A stretch of 64,000 nucleotides of DNA from Achromobacter xylosoxidans A8 (GTDB lineage Bacteria; Pseudomonadota; Gammaproteobacteria; Burkholderiales; Burkholderiaceae_B). The notes under the pieces are model-generated. The model ran no database searches, was not told the origin of the DNA, and was given only the letters and a program-made list of their open reading frames with translations. Position 1 is the stretch's first letter, and each line of letters starts with the position of its first letter. Positions 8,182-16,243 of this stretch are shown in pieces. The position numbers and the translations under genes were made by a program. The stretch covers positions 2,666,001 to 2,730,000 of the forward strand of contig NC_014640.1 of NCBI RefSeq assembly GCF_000165835.1, given 5' to 3'.

Positions 8182-8817
8182 ATGATGGCGGATATGGCGA
8201 TGTTTCTAGGGGCTTTGCTGATTGTCTATGTGGTGCCAGGACCCGACATGATTCTGCTGTTGGAGACTGGCGTGCTGCGCGGCAGGGGGCAGGCGCTGGC
8301 GGTGGCCGTGGGGTTGGCCATTGCGCGGGCCGCGCACGTGACCCTGGCCGCGCTGGGATTGGCGGCGCTGTTCAAGACACATCCCTGGGCGTTCGATGTG
8401 GCGCGCACGGTAGGCGGCTGCTATCTGGTCTGGCTCGGTGTGAAGCTGCTGCGGGCGGGACCCGTTACCTACGACGCCGCCGGGCAGCCGGCGGCGGGCC
8501 GGACAGGGTTGGGGCCGGCGCTCCTGAGCGGCGTGCTGACCAATGTGTTCAATCCCAAGGCCTTGTTGTTCTGCTCGGTGCTGCTGCCGCAATTCGTATC
8601 GCCGGCCCAGGGCCCGATAGCACAGCAGTTCGCCGTGCTGGGCGTGATCCTGGTCAGCATGGGCCTGGTCCTGGACGTGCTGTGCGCGCTGGCGGGCGGG
8701 GTGGTGGGGCGCTGGATGTCGGCCAGCCCCCGGGCGCAGAAGATCCAGAGCCGGGTGTTCGGGCTGGCGCTGATCGGCTTTGGCTTGCGCCTGACCGTCG
8801 CCCAGCGTCCGGCATGA
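8182..8817 (+). CDS. LysE/RhtB family amino acid exporter
   Basis: A 211-residue inner-membrane protein with about six hydrophobic segments. The family signature near the N-terminus is VVPGPDMILLLETGVLRGRGQALAVAVGLA, and the conserved FNPKALLFCSVLLPQF block is mid-protein. LysE/RhtB proteins export amino acids such as lysine, threonine or homoserine lactone by proton exchange. The divergent Lrp regulator supports an amino-acid substrate, but which one cannot be told. Two adjacent ATGs (8182, 8185) follow AGGTGG; the second has the better spacing. Confidence 0.9.
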   Translation: MMADMAMFLGALLIVYVVPGPDMILLLETGVLRGRGQALAVAVGLAIARAAHVTLAALGLAALFKTHPWAFDVARTVGGCYLVWLGVKLLRAGPVTYDAAGQPAAGRTGLGPALLSGVLTNVFNPKALLFCSVLLPQFVSPAQGPIAQQFAVLGVILVSMGLVLDVLCALAGGVVGRWMSASPRAQKIQSRVFGLALIGFGLRLTVAQRPA

Positions 8818-8821
8818 AGCG

Positions 8822-8851
8822 CCGGCCCCGCGGCTGGCGCCGCGGGACCGG
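8822..8851. terminator. Strong hairpin between convergent genes
   Basis: A 13-base arm starting CCGGCCCCGCGGC pairs with GCCGCGGGACCGG around a TGGC loop, with one mismatch. It lies between the LysE stop (8817) and the ABC exporter stop (8861), where a bidirectional transcription end is expected. There is no T tract, so Rho-independent action is uncertain. Confidence 0.5.
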
Positions 8852-8860
8852 CCGCCGTCC

Positions 8861-10747
8861 TTACTTGGCGTAGGCGTACGAGGACTCGTCGGTCTCCTCG
8901 TCCTTCGGCCGCGGCGGGACGGCGCCGTCCTCCAGCAACTCCGACTGCGTCAGGCCCTTGGTCAGCTCCAGCGCCTGGCGTTCGAACAGGCGCCGGTACA
9001 GGCCGCCCTTCAGGCGGATCAGCGCGTCGTGGCTGCCTTCCTCGATGACGCGGCCGCGGTCCATCACCAGCAGGCGGTCCAGCGCCCGCACCGTGGACAG
9101 GCGGTGCGCCACCACCAGCGTGGTGCGGCCCACCATCAGGCGGTCCATGGCCTGCTGGATCAGCACCTCGCTTTCGCTGTCCAGGCTGGACGTGGCCTCG
9201 TCCAGGATCAGGATGGGCGCATCGGCCAGGAAGGCGCGCGCCAGGGCCACGCGCTGGCGCTCGCCGCCCGACAGCTTGACGCCGCGTTCGCCGACCAGCG
9301 TGTCGTAGCCCTTGGGCAGCGCCATGATGAAGTCATGGGCGCTGGCCAGCCGCGCTGCCTGCTCGATCTCGGCCTGCGTGGCGCCGGGACGGGCATAGGC
9401 GATGTTTTCCGCCAGGGTGCGGTGGAACAGTACGGGTTCCTGCTGCACGATGGCGATCTGGCTGCGCAAGGACGCCTGCCGCGCCTGGGCGATGTCCTGC
9501 CCGTCGATTGTGATGCGGCCGTCGTTCACGTCATACAGGCGCTGGATCAGCTTGATGAACGTGGTCTTGCCCGAGCCCGAATGGCCGACCAGGCCGACCC
9601 GCTCGCCCGGCGCGATGCGCACCGAGAACTGGTCATACAGCGCCTTGTCGTGCGCGCCATAGCGGAACGTCACGTCCTCGAAACGGATCTCGCCGGCCGT
9701 GACGCGCAGCTCGCCGGCGCCGGGTCGGTCGTCCACGCCCAGCGGCTGCTTTTCCAGCGCGACCAGTTCTTCCATGTCGTTGACCGAGCGTTGCAGGTTG
9801 CGGATGTGCATGCCCACGTCGCGCAGGTAGCCCTGCAGCATGAAGAACATCGTCAGGGCGAAAGTGATGTCGCCCACGCTGGCCTGTCCGCGCGACCACA
9901 GCAGCAGCGACGCGCCCAGGATGCCCGCCTGCATGGCGACCAGCATGGCGCCCTGGATACCGCCGTTGATGGTGCCGCGGATCCAGGTGCGGCGGGTGCG
10001 GCGGCGCCATTTGTCGACGACGCGGTCCAGCCTGACTTCTTCGCGTTCTTCGGCGCCGAAGGCCTTGACGACCGCATTGCAGCTGACGGCGTCGGCCAGG
10101 GCGCCGCCCATGCGGGTGTCCCAGGCGTTGCCCAGCCGCGCCGCCGGCGCCACATAGCCCAGCGACAGCGCCGCGGTCACGGCGATGTACAACACCGAGC
10201 CCAGGCCCACCACCAGGCCCATGATGGGCCAGTGCACGCCCAGCAGGGCGGTAGCGCCCACCAGCATCACGACCGACGGCAGCAGCGCGATCAGCAGCGT
10301 GTCGTTCAGGATGTCCACCGCCCACATGCCGCGCGTGATCTTGCGCACCGTGGAGCCGGCAAAGCTGTTGGCGTGCCAGTCCGTGGAGAAACGCTGAACG
10401 CGGTAGAACGCGCTGGACACGATGCCGTTCATCATCTTCAGCGTGAAGGTGATGATGTTCTGGAACACGGCCTGGCGCAGCAGCGTGCCGCCGATGCCCA
10501 GCGCGAGCAGCAGCCAGAAGGCGGTGAGGGCCGCGCTCCAGACGATTTCGTCGCCGGCGGCGCCCGAGGCCACTGCGTCAACCAGTTTGCCGGCGTACAG
10601 CGGCGTCAGCACGTCGGTCACCGCCGACAGCAGGGCGAGCACGATGATGCCGGAGGTGCGCCAGGGTTGCGCGCGCCAATGGCGGAAGGTAAAGCCCAGG
10701 ACTTCCTTGAAGGTCTGTCCTCGTAGATCGATTTTTTTTCTGGCCAT
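8861..10747 (-). CDS. ABC exporter, fused permease-ATPase half transporter
   Basis: A 628-residue ABCB-type half transporter that should work as a homodimer in the inner membrane. An ABC type-1 transmembrane domain (about residues 25-330, roughly six segments) is followed by an ATPase domain with Walker A GHSGSGKTT, signature LSGGERQR, Walker B ILILDEATSSLD and H-loop VVAHRLST. The substrate is unknown; related proteins export lipids, peptides or drugs. The start at 10747 gives the normal family N-terminus but has no recognisable Shine-Dalgarno and lies inside a perfect palindrome. The long leader and small upstream ORF suggest control of its translation. Confidence 0.9.
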   Translation of the reverse strand: MARKKIDLRGQTFKEVLGFTFRHWRAQPWRTSGIIVLALLSAVTDVLTPLYAGKLVDAVASGAAGDEIVWSAALTAFWLLLALGIGGTLLRQAVFQNIITFTLKMMNGIVSSAFYRVQRFSTDWHANSFAGSTVRKITRGMWAVDILNDTLLIALLPSVVMLVGATALLGVHWPIMGLVVGLGSVLYIAVTAALSLGYVAPAARLGNAWDTRMGGALADAVSCNAVVKAFGAEEREEVRLDRVVDKWRRRTRRTWIRGTINGGIQGAMLVAMQAGILGASLLLWSRGQASVGDITFALTMFFMLQGYLRDVGMHIRNLQRSVNDMEELVALEKQPLGVDDRPGAGELRVTAGEIRFEDVTFRYGAHDKALYDQFSVRIAPGERVGLVGHSGSGKTTFIKLIQRLYDVNDGRITIDGQDIAQARQASLRSQIAIVQQEPVLFHRTLAENIAYARPGATQAEIEQAARLASAHDFIMALPKGYDTLVGERGVKLSGGERQRVALARAFLADAPILILDEATSSLDSESEVLIQQAMDRLMVGRTTLVVAHRLSTVRALDRLLVMDRGRVIEEGSHDALIRLKGGLYRRLFERQALELTKGLTQSELLEDGAVPPRPKDEETDESSYAYAK

Positions 10748-10757
10748 TGCAATGGCC
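10742..10757 (-). promoter_or_regulatory. Perfect palindrome covering the exporter start codon
   Basis: GGCCATTGCAATGGCC is a 16-base perfect palindrome that contains the ATG of the exporter (10747-10745, minus strand). It abuts a second dyad just upstream in the mRNA (10756-10778: CCCGGCG and CGCCGGG). Together these could hide the start codon from ribosomes. No Shine-Dalgarno is visible in front of the ATG. Confidence 0.5.
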
Positions 10758-10860
10758 CGGCGGCACCAGGACGCCGGGTGTCCTTGTGTGGAAAGAGGAA
10801 GGAACGGCCTGCGCAGGTAGGCGCGGGCGATTGCGTTTAGGTTTTTGGGGCGGGCACGGA

Positions 10861-10896
10861 GGACCAGTCGCTAGATAGGCATCCAGCGATGGGTCC
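10861..10896 (-). promoter_or_regulatory. Stable leader hairpin downstream of the small ORF
   Basis: Read on the minus strand, GGACC pairs with GGTCC as an outer stem. Inside it a 9-base arm TCGCTGGAT pairs with ATCTAGCGA (one G-T wobble) around a GCCT loop, with a 2x2 internal loop between the two stems. It starts 14 bases after the stop codon of the 16-codon ORF, the position expected for a stem that responds to ribosome progress on that ORF. No T run follows, so it is not a classical terminator. Confidence 0.55.
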
Positions 10897-10910
10897 GCGC
10901 GGGCGACGAC

Positions 10911-10961
10911 TTAATGGCGTCGCGGAGACACGCGCGGGATGGCGGTATGCGGATTCATCAT
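10911..10961 (-). CDS. Candidate 16-residue leader peptide (upstream ORF)
   Basis: The ORF reads MMNPHTAIPRVSPRRH and ends with TAA. It is preceded by GGGAGGCGC, one of the best Shine-Dalgarno sequences in this part of the window and better than that of the exporter it precedes. The peptide is rich in Pro and Arg, a composition seen in some leader peptides whose translation is sensitive to ions or ribosome stalling. No match to a named leader is claimed. Its role as a regulatory peptide is inferred from position and ribosome site alone. Confidence 0.45.
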   Translation of the reverse strand: MMNPHTAIPRVSPRRH

Positions 10962-11098
10962 CTTGCGCCTCCCAGTGGTGTGAGATGTGGGGAAAAAGGA
11001 ATGGGCAGAGGCCCGAATTGAAGATTCTATAGAAGTGGTGTAGGCGAATCAACGGGTAAGCGCGCGCCAGTGTGGGTTTTTTTCAACTGGCGTGGCTT

Positions 11099-11812
11099 TC
11101 AATCCGGCGTGAACAGGTCCGGCGGCAGGCGGGCCACGGCGTCGTAGGTCAGCCGGATGTGGGAGGCCAGCAGCTCACAGGCGCGGTCCGCATCGCGCGC
11201 CAGCGTGGCGTCCAGAATGCCCTTGTGTTCGTCGTCCAGATCGCGTTCGATGGGTTTGCGCGTGACGGTCAGGCGGCGGTAGCGCTCGGCCTGCTGATAC
11301 AGAATGCCCAGGAAGTGATGCAGCCAGCGCGAGGGACAGGCGCGGATCAGTTCGCGGTGGAACTCGCGGTTGCGCTGTTCCCACTCTTCAAAGCGGGTGT
11401 CGGGGTCGGCGGCCAGGCGCTGTTCGGCCTTGCTCAAGCGGTGGAAGGCGGCGAGCACGGCGCTTTCCCAGTCGTCGTCGCCCAGGGCGATGGACTGGCG
11501 CAGGGCCTGGGTTTCGAGCAGCACGCGGTTTTCGGTGATGTCGCGGAAGTCTTCCAGCGAAATCGGCGTGACGTGGAAGCCGCGCTGTCCCTGCGCGATG
11601 ACCAAAGCATCCGACACCAGCAGCGCCAGCGCTTCGCGCAGCGTGCCCGCGCCCACGCCGTAATCGTCCTTCAGGTGTTCGACCCGAAGCCGCGAGCCTG
11701 GCGGGTGCACGCCCTGGATGATGTCGCGGCGCAGGTTGACATAGGCCGCGCCGACCAGGGTGTTGGCCGAGGCGGAATGGGCGAGCGGGGGGAGGGTGGC
11801 GCCGTCTGACAT
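11099..11812 (-). CDS. GntR family regulator, FadR/FCD type
   Basis: A 237-residue regulator. The GntR winged helix is at residues 22-90 (AYVNLRRDIIQGVHPPGSRL, LKDDYGVGAGTLREAL). An all-helical FCD effector domain (residues 95-230) carries the usual metal-binding pattern: D in ENRVLLETQALR, H in NREFHREL, later H residues in DEHKGILDA and LLASHIRLTYD. It diverges from the VOC/aldolase/ALDH/ABC operon and is the likely repressor of it. A 33-base inverted repeat (11840-11872) in the shared promoter region is a candidate operator. Confidence 0.9.
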   Translation of the reverse strand: MSDGATLPPLAHSASANTLVGAAYVNLRRDIIQGVHPPGSRLRVEHLKDDYGVGAGTLREALALLVSDALVIAQGQRGFHVTPISLEDFRDITENRVLLETQALRQSIALGDDDWESAVLAAFHRLSKAEQRLAADPDTRFEEWEQRNREFHRELIRACPSRWLHHFLGILYQQAERYRRLTVTRKPIERDLDDEHKGILDATLARDADRACELLASHIRLTYDAVARLPPDLFTPD

Positions 11813-11839
11813 GAAAGCTACTTTATCACTGCGTTCAAA

Positions 11840-11872
11840 AAATCTCGATAAAAATTATTGACGCCGAGATTT
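11840..11872. promoter_or_regulatory. Inverted repeat, candidate GntR operator
   Basis: AAATCTCG at 11840-11847 is matched exactly by CGAGATTT at 11865-11872, separated by 17 bases. It lies in the intergenic region between the divergent FCD-type GntR gene and the catabolic operon. Arm length and position fit an operator; the 17-base spacer is longer than usual for a single FadR-type site, so the arms could be two half sites. Confidence 0.45.
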
Positions 11873-11950
11873 ATGCTGCTTATCGTAGAAAAAAGCGTCG
11901 CAATTACGACCGGCATGCAGCTGGCGGCAGGCGCAACCTGGAGACAAGCA

Positions 11951-12814
11951 GTGATACGGCTACACGACATCCGGTACGTCCGGCTGGGTACCCGCGACCT
12001 GGAATCCGCGGTCCGCTACGCGACCGCGGTGCTGGGGCTGGAAGTGGCGCGCAAGGAGCACGGCGCGGTCTATTTCAAGTCCGACTCCCGCGACCACACC
12101 CTGTGCTACTTCGAAGGCGATCCGCGCGACCACACCACGGCGTTCGAGGTGGACACGCCCGAGGAACTGGAACATGCCGGCGCGGTGCTCGAGCGTAGCG
12201 GCTATCAGGTCGCCGCGGGCAAGCGCGAGGACGCCGAGCAGCGCTACGTGCGCGATTTCCTCAGCTTCATCGACCCGTCCGGCAACCGCATCGAACTGGT
12301 GCACGCGCCGCATCACAGCGGCCGCCGCTACTTCCCCAGCCGCGATGCCGGCGTGACGGGTTTTTCGCACATCGGCCTGCGCACGCTGGACGCGCGTCGC
12401 GACGAGGCTTTCTGGACCGGCTTGCTGTCGGCCCGGGTCAGCGACCGCATCGGCGAAGCGCCGCTGCTGCGCATCGACGAAGTGCACCACAAGATCGCGC
12501 TGTTCCCGTCCAGCTATCCGGGCGTGCAGCACATCAACCACCAGGTCGAAAGCATCGACGACATCATGCGCGCCTGGTATCAGCTGAAGGAATGGAACGT
12601 GCCGATCCGCTTCGGCCCGGGGCGGCATCCGACCTCGGGGGCGATGTTCCTGTACTTCGACGGACCCGACGGAATGATCTACGAATACTCCACCGGCGTG
12701 CGCCTGATCACCGCCGAAGACGAAAAAAACTACCGCCCGCGCAGCTTCCCCGCCGTGCCATCCTCGTTCTGCATGTGGGGCGCCAAGCCTGACATCCCGG
12801 AGTTCAAGACGTGA
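11951..12814 (+). CDS. VOC superfamily protein, type I extradiol dioxygenase-like
   Basis: A 287-residue protein of two VOC domains, the layout of 2,3-dihydroxybiphenyl and catechol 2,3-dioxygenases. The C-terminal domain keeps the three metal ligands expected for a ferrous extradiol enzyme: His140 (GFSHIGLRT), His194 (GVQHINHQV) and Glu245 (MIYEYSTGV). A GTG start at 11951 is chosen because GGAGAC lies 5 bases upstream and MIRLHDIRYV is the usual VOC opening; an upstream in-frame ATG would add 31 residues. It would cleave a catecholic ring and begins an operon that also encodes a semialdehyde-dehydrogenase-like enzyme. Ring substrate unknown. Confidence 0.85.
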   Translation: MIRLHDIRYVRLGTRDLESAVRYATAVLGLEVARKEHGAVYFKSDSRDHTLCYFEGDPRDHTTAFEVDTPEELEHAGAVLERSGYQVAAGKREDAEQRYVRDFLSFIDPSGNRIELVHAPHHSGRRYFPSRDAGVTGFSHIGLRTLDARRDEAFWTGLLSARVSDRIGEAPLLRIDEVHHKIALFPSSYPGVQHINHQVESIDDIMRAWYQLKEWNVPIRFGPGRHPTSGAMFLYFDGPDGMIYEYSTGVRLITAEDEKNYRPRSFPAVPSSFCMWGAKPDIPEFKT

Positions 12815-13536
12815 GCGCCGCGCCGATGAAGGTTGACGCCGGCCAGGAAGCCCTGGTGCGGGTGGCGGCGCGCGGCCTGGCCCGCGCCGGACTGGTCCAC
12901 GCCTACGGCCATTGCAGCAGCCGGCTCGACGCCGACCACTTCCTGGTGTGCGCGGCGCGGCCTATGGGCCTGATCGAGCCGGGCGAAGCGGGCACGGTGG
13001 TGCCGGTGCACGGCGAACTGCCGGAAGGCGTGTTGGGCGAAGTCCGTATCCACCAGCACATCTACCGCATGCGTCCCGAAGTGGGCGGGGTGGTGCGGTC
13101 CATGCCGCCTACGGTCATGACGTTGTCGTCGGCCCGCGTGACGCCGCAGCCGCGCCATGGCATGGGCTCGTATTTTTCTCCGGCCGTGCCGCTTTGGGAC
13201 GATCCGCAGCTGGTGCGCAGCGACGCCCAGGCGCGCGGCGTGGCGCAGGCCCTGGGCGCTGCGCGCGCCGTGGCCATGCGCGGCAACGGCGCGGTCGTGG
13301 CCGCCGAGTCCCTCATGCATGCCGTGGTGCTGACCTGGTACCTGGAGGACGCCGCGCGCATCGAATGGCAACTGCGTTCGGCCGGCCTGGCCGAAGGCGC
13401 GCCCACGCTCTCGCCCGACGAGGCGGCGACCCGCGCCGTGGGCACGGGCCGCATCTACGAGCGCATGTGGGAATACCTGACCGCCGGCGACCCTGAAGCG
13501 GCGCTGGCAGACCTGTCACAACCGAGGACGCAATGA
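12811..13536 (+). CDS. Class II aldolase/adducin family protein lacking the HxH metal pair
   Basis: A 241-residue class II aldolase fold protein (AYGHCSSRLDADHFLV, then EVRIHQHIYRMRPEVGGVVR, then AMRGNGAVVAAESLMHAVV). In active fuculose-type aldolases and decarboxylases the VVxHxH segment binds zinc. Here the equivalent residues 96-98 are Arg-Ser-Met (codons at 13096-13104), so the normal metal site is incomplete and the chemistry may be different or lost. The start is GTG at 12811, overlapping the VOC stop as GTGA; an ATG at 12826 is possible. It is coupled to the ALDH gene downstream (ATGA). Confidence 0.82.
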   Translation: MSAAPMKVDAGQEALVRVAARGLARAGLVHAYGHCSSRLDADHFLVCAARPMGLIEPGEAGTVVPVHGELPEGVLGEVRIHQHIYRMRPEVGGVVRSMPPTVMTLSSARVTPQPRHGMGSYFSPAVPLWDDPQLVRSDAQARGVAQALGAARAVAMRGNGAVVAAESLMHAVVLTWYLEDAARIEWQLRSAGLAEGAPTLSPDEAATRAVGTGRIYERMWEYLTAGDPEAALADLSQPRTQ

Positions 13537-14987
13537 CCGATTTCCGCAATTTCATCAACGGCGAATGGGTCGCCACGGGCAAGACGTTCGACAACCGCGA
13601 CCCGGTCGACAACCGCCTGATCGGGCGCATCCACGAGGCCGGCGACGCCGAGGTCGACGCCGCGGTGCGGGCCGCCAAGGCGGCGTTGCGCGGCCCCTGG
13701 GCCAAGCTCAAGACGCAGCAGCGCGTGGAACTGCTGCACGCGGTGGCCGACGGCATCATCCGGCGCTTTGACGACTTCGTCGACGCCGAGATCGCGGACA
13801 CCGGCAAGCCTTATGACCTGGCCAGCCATCTGGACATTCCGCGCGGCGCGGCGAACTTCAAGATCTTCGCCGACCTGGTGCGCAATATCCCCAACGAGAC
13901 CTTCGACCTGGAAACGCCTGACGGCGGCCATGCCCTGAACTACGGCGTGCGCGTGCCGCGCGGCGTGATCGGCGTGATCTGCCCGTGGAACCTGCCGCTG
14001 CTGCTGATGACCTGGAAGGTGGGGCCGGCGCTGGCCTGCGGCAATACGGTGGTGGTCAAGCCCTCCGAAGACACCCCGGCCACGGCCACGCTGCTGGGCG
14101 AGGTCATGAACGAGGTCGGCGTGCCGCCCGGCGTGTACAACGTGGTGCATGGCCGCGGCCCCGGTTCGGCCGGCGAAAAGCTCACGCGCCATCCGCTGGT
14201 CGACGGCATCACCTTCACCGGCGAGACCCGCACCGGCGAAGCCATTATGCAGGCGGCGGCCGTGGGCGTGCGGCCGGTGTCCTTCGAACTGGGCGGCAAG
14301 AACGCCGGCATCGTGTTCGCCGACGCAGACTTCGACAAGGCGGTGGCCGGCATCGCCCGCGCCGCCTTCGACAACACCGGGCAGGTCTGCCTGGGCACCG
14401 AGCGCGTCTACGTGCAGCGGCCGATCTTCGACCGCTTCGTGGCGGCGCTGGGCGAGCGCGCCCGCAGCTTCAAGCTGGGCCGTCCGAAGGATCCCGGCGT
14501 CAACCTGGGCCCGCTGATTTCGCAGCGCCACCGCGACAAGGTGCTGGGCTACTACGCCCGCGCCCGCGAAGACGGCGCCACGGTGGTGGCGGGCGGCGGC
14601 GTGCCAGACATGCCGGACGACCTGGCGGGCGGCGCGTGGATCCAGCCCACGGTGTGGACCGGCCTGCCGGAAACCTCGGCCGTGATCCAGCAGGAGATCT
14701 TCGGTCCCTGCTGCCATATCGCGCCCTTCGATACGGAAGAAGAAGCCGTGGCCCTGGCCAACGCCACCCCCTACGGTCTGGCGGCCTCGGTCTGGACCAG
14801 CAACGTGGGCACGGCCCATCGCATGGGGCAGGCCCTGGAAGTGGGCATCTGCTGGATCAATTCCTGGTTCCTGCGCGATCTGCGCACGGCTTTCGGCGGA
14901 TCCAAGCAGTCCGGCATCGGCCGCGAAGGCGGCGTGCATTCGCTCGAGTTCTACACGGAGCTGCGCAATGTCTGCGTAAAGCTCTGA
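13533..14987 (+). CDS. Aldehyde dehydrogenase, 2-hydroxymuconate semialdehyde dehydrogenase-like
   Basis: A 484-residue NAD(P)-dependent aldehyde dehydrogenase. All key residues are present: Asn153 (PWNLP), Lys176 (VVVKPSE), the FTGETRTG cofactor turn, general base Glu252 (FELGGKNAGIVF) and nucleophile Cys286 (NTGQVCLGTERV). Sequence blocks such as INGEWVATGKTFDNRDPVD and the C-terminal GREGGVHSLEFYTELRNVCVKL resemble the 2-hydroxymuconic/aminomuconic semialdehyde branch. That agrees with an extradiol-type enzyme two genes upstream. The ATG overlaps the aldolase stop (ATGA). Confidence 0.9.
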   Translation: MTDFRNFINGEWVATGKTFDNRDPVDNRLIGRIHEAGDAEVDAAVRAAKAALRGPWAKLKTQQRVELLHAVADGIIRRFDDFVDAEIADTGKPYDLASHLDIPRGAANFKIFADLVRNIPNETFDLETPDGGHALNYGVRVPRGVIGVICPWNLPLLLMTWKVGPALACGNTVVVKPSEDTPATATLLGEVMNEVGVPPGVYNVVHGRGPGSAGEKLTRHPLVDGITFTGETRTGEAIMQAAAVGVRPVSFELGGKNAGIVFADADFDKAVAGIARAAFDNTGQVCLGTERVYVQRPIFDRFVAALGERARSFKLGRPKDPGVNLGPLISQRHRDKVLGYYARAREDGATVVAGGGVPDMPDDLAGGAWIQPTVWTGLPETSAVIQQEIFGPCCHIAPFDTEEEAVALANATPYGLAASVWTSNVGTAHRMGQALEVGICWINSWFLRDLRTAFGGSKQSGIGREGGVHSLEFYTELRNVCVKL

Positions 14988-15048
14988 AGCCATTACGGCA
15001 GGCGCCGCACAGAACGGCGCCGCCGCCCATCCCCCAAGGAGACTAAGC

Positions 15049-16224
15049 ATGCAAGCATACGCACGCGGGCTGTCCGCGCTGGCCGCGGTCGCGGCCCTGA
15101 CCGCGGCCAACGCCGCAATGGCGGACATCCGCATCGGCTTTACCGGGGTGCTGTCCGGACCCCAGGCGGCATTGGGCCAGGACCAGTACGACGGCCTGAT
15201 GCTGGGCATCGAGCAACTGGGCGGCAGCCTGGGCGGCCAGAAGGCCGTGGTTATCCGCGACGACGATCAGCTCAAGCCCGACGTGGGCGCGCAGATCGTG
15301 CAGAAGTTCATCGAGAAGGACAAGGTTGACGTGATCGTCGGCCTGGGCTTCTCCAATGTGCTGATGGCGGAACTGCGGCGCATCAAGGAATCCGGCGTGG
15401 TGGCGCTGTCCACCAACGCCGGGCCCGCGCCGATTGCCGGCCGCATGTGCCTGCCCAATCTGTTCGTGCTGGGCTGGCAGAACGACAGCATGTCGGAAGC
15501 CATGGGCAAGTACGTCAAGGACCAGGGCTACAAGCGCGCCTACCTGATGTCGTCCAACTACCAGGCCGGCAAGGACAAGCTGGCGGGCTTCAAGCGCTTC
15601 TATGGCGCAGCGCCGTCCGACGAAATCTATACCCAGCTGGGACAGCTGGACTACTCGGCCGAGATCTCGCGCATGCAGTCGGCCTCGCCCGACGCGCTGT
15701 TCGTGTTCTACACCGGCGGGGTGGGCGTGAACTTCGTACGCCAATTGCGCCAGGCCGGCTTGATGGAAAAGCTGCCGTTCTTCTCGGAAAGCCTGATCGA
15801 CTCCAACACGCTGACGGCGCTGAAGGAGCAGGCGGTGGGCGCGATCTACGGCACGCCCTGGGCCACCACGCTGGACAACCCGCCGAACCGCAAATTCGTC
15901 GAAGCCTTCAAGGCCAAGTACGGGCGCCTGCCGTCCGAGTACGCGGTGGGCGGCTACGACGCGGCCTTTCTGCTGGATACCGCCATCAAGCAGCAGGGCG
16001 GCAAGGTCGGCGACAGCAAGGCCCTGGCCGCGGCGGTCAAGGCGGCCGGCGCCAACTTCCCCACGGTGCGCGGCAAGTTCCGCTTCAACAGCAACAACAT
16101 GCCGGTGCAGGACCTGTATGCCTACCAGGTCGTGAAGGAAGGCGACGGCGTGGGCCTGAAGCAACTGGCCAAGGTGTTCACCGACCACCAGGACGCCTAC
16201 GTGGCGGACTGCCCGCTGAAGTAA
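15049..16224 (+). CDS. Branched-chain amino acid-type ABC transporter binding protein
   Basis: A 391-residue periplasmic binding protein (Peripla_BP_6). The signal peptide ends at NAAMA. DIRIGFTGVLSGPQAALGQDQYDG and VVIRDDDQLKPDVGAQIVQKFIEKD are the standard first-lobe blocks. GRMCLPNLFVLGWQNDSMSEAMGKY gives one of a possible Cys pair, with CPLK at the C-terminus. An AAGGAG sequence precedes the ATG. It starts a complete Liv-type cassette (binding protein, two permeases, two ATPases). Context suggests an aromatic or aliphatic acid rather than an amino acid. Confidence 0.92.
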   Translation: MQAYARGLSALAAVAALTAANAAMADIRIGFTGVLSGPQAALGQDQYDGLMLGIEQLGGSLGGQKAVVIRDDDQLKPDVGAQIVQKFIEKDKVDVIVGLGFSNVLMAELRRIKESGVVALSTNAGPAPIAGRMCLPNLFVLGWQNDSMSEAMGKYVKDQGYKRAYLMSSNYQAGKDKLAGFKRFYGAAPSDEIYTQLGQLDYSAEISRMQSASPDALFVFYTGGVGVNFVRQLRQAGLMEKLPFFSESLIDSNTLTALKEQAVGAIYGTPWATTLDNPPNRKFVEAFKAKYGRLPSEYAVGGYDAAFLLDTAIKQQGGKVGDSKALAAAVKAAGANFPTVRGKFRFNSNNMPVQDLYAYQVVKEGDGVGLKQLAKVFTDHQDAYVADCPLK

Positions 16225-16243
16225 CCGTCCCGGGAGACGCCCC

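Larger units (their letters stand above)
10748..11098 (-). other. Long 5' leader region of the ABC exporter (351 bp)
   Basis: No normal-sized gene is supported here. In minus-strand order it holds a 16-codon ORF with a strong ribosome site (10961-10911), a stable hairpin (10896-10861), a stretch without obvious structure, a second hairpin (10778-10756) and the palindrome over the exporter start. The upstream part (10981-11098) should contain the promoter. I could not fix a -10/-35 pair with confidence. Confidence 0.55.

Noticed and set aside
10837..11052. 71-codon minus-strand frame in the exporter leader
   Set aside because: No family and no ribosome site at its start. The 16-codon ORF in another frame has the strong Shine-Dalgarno instead.
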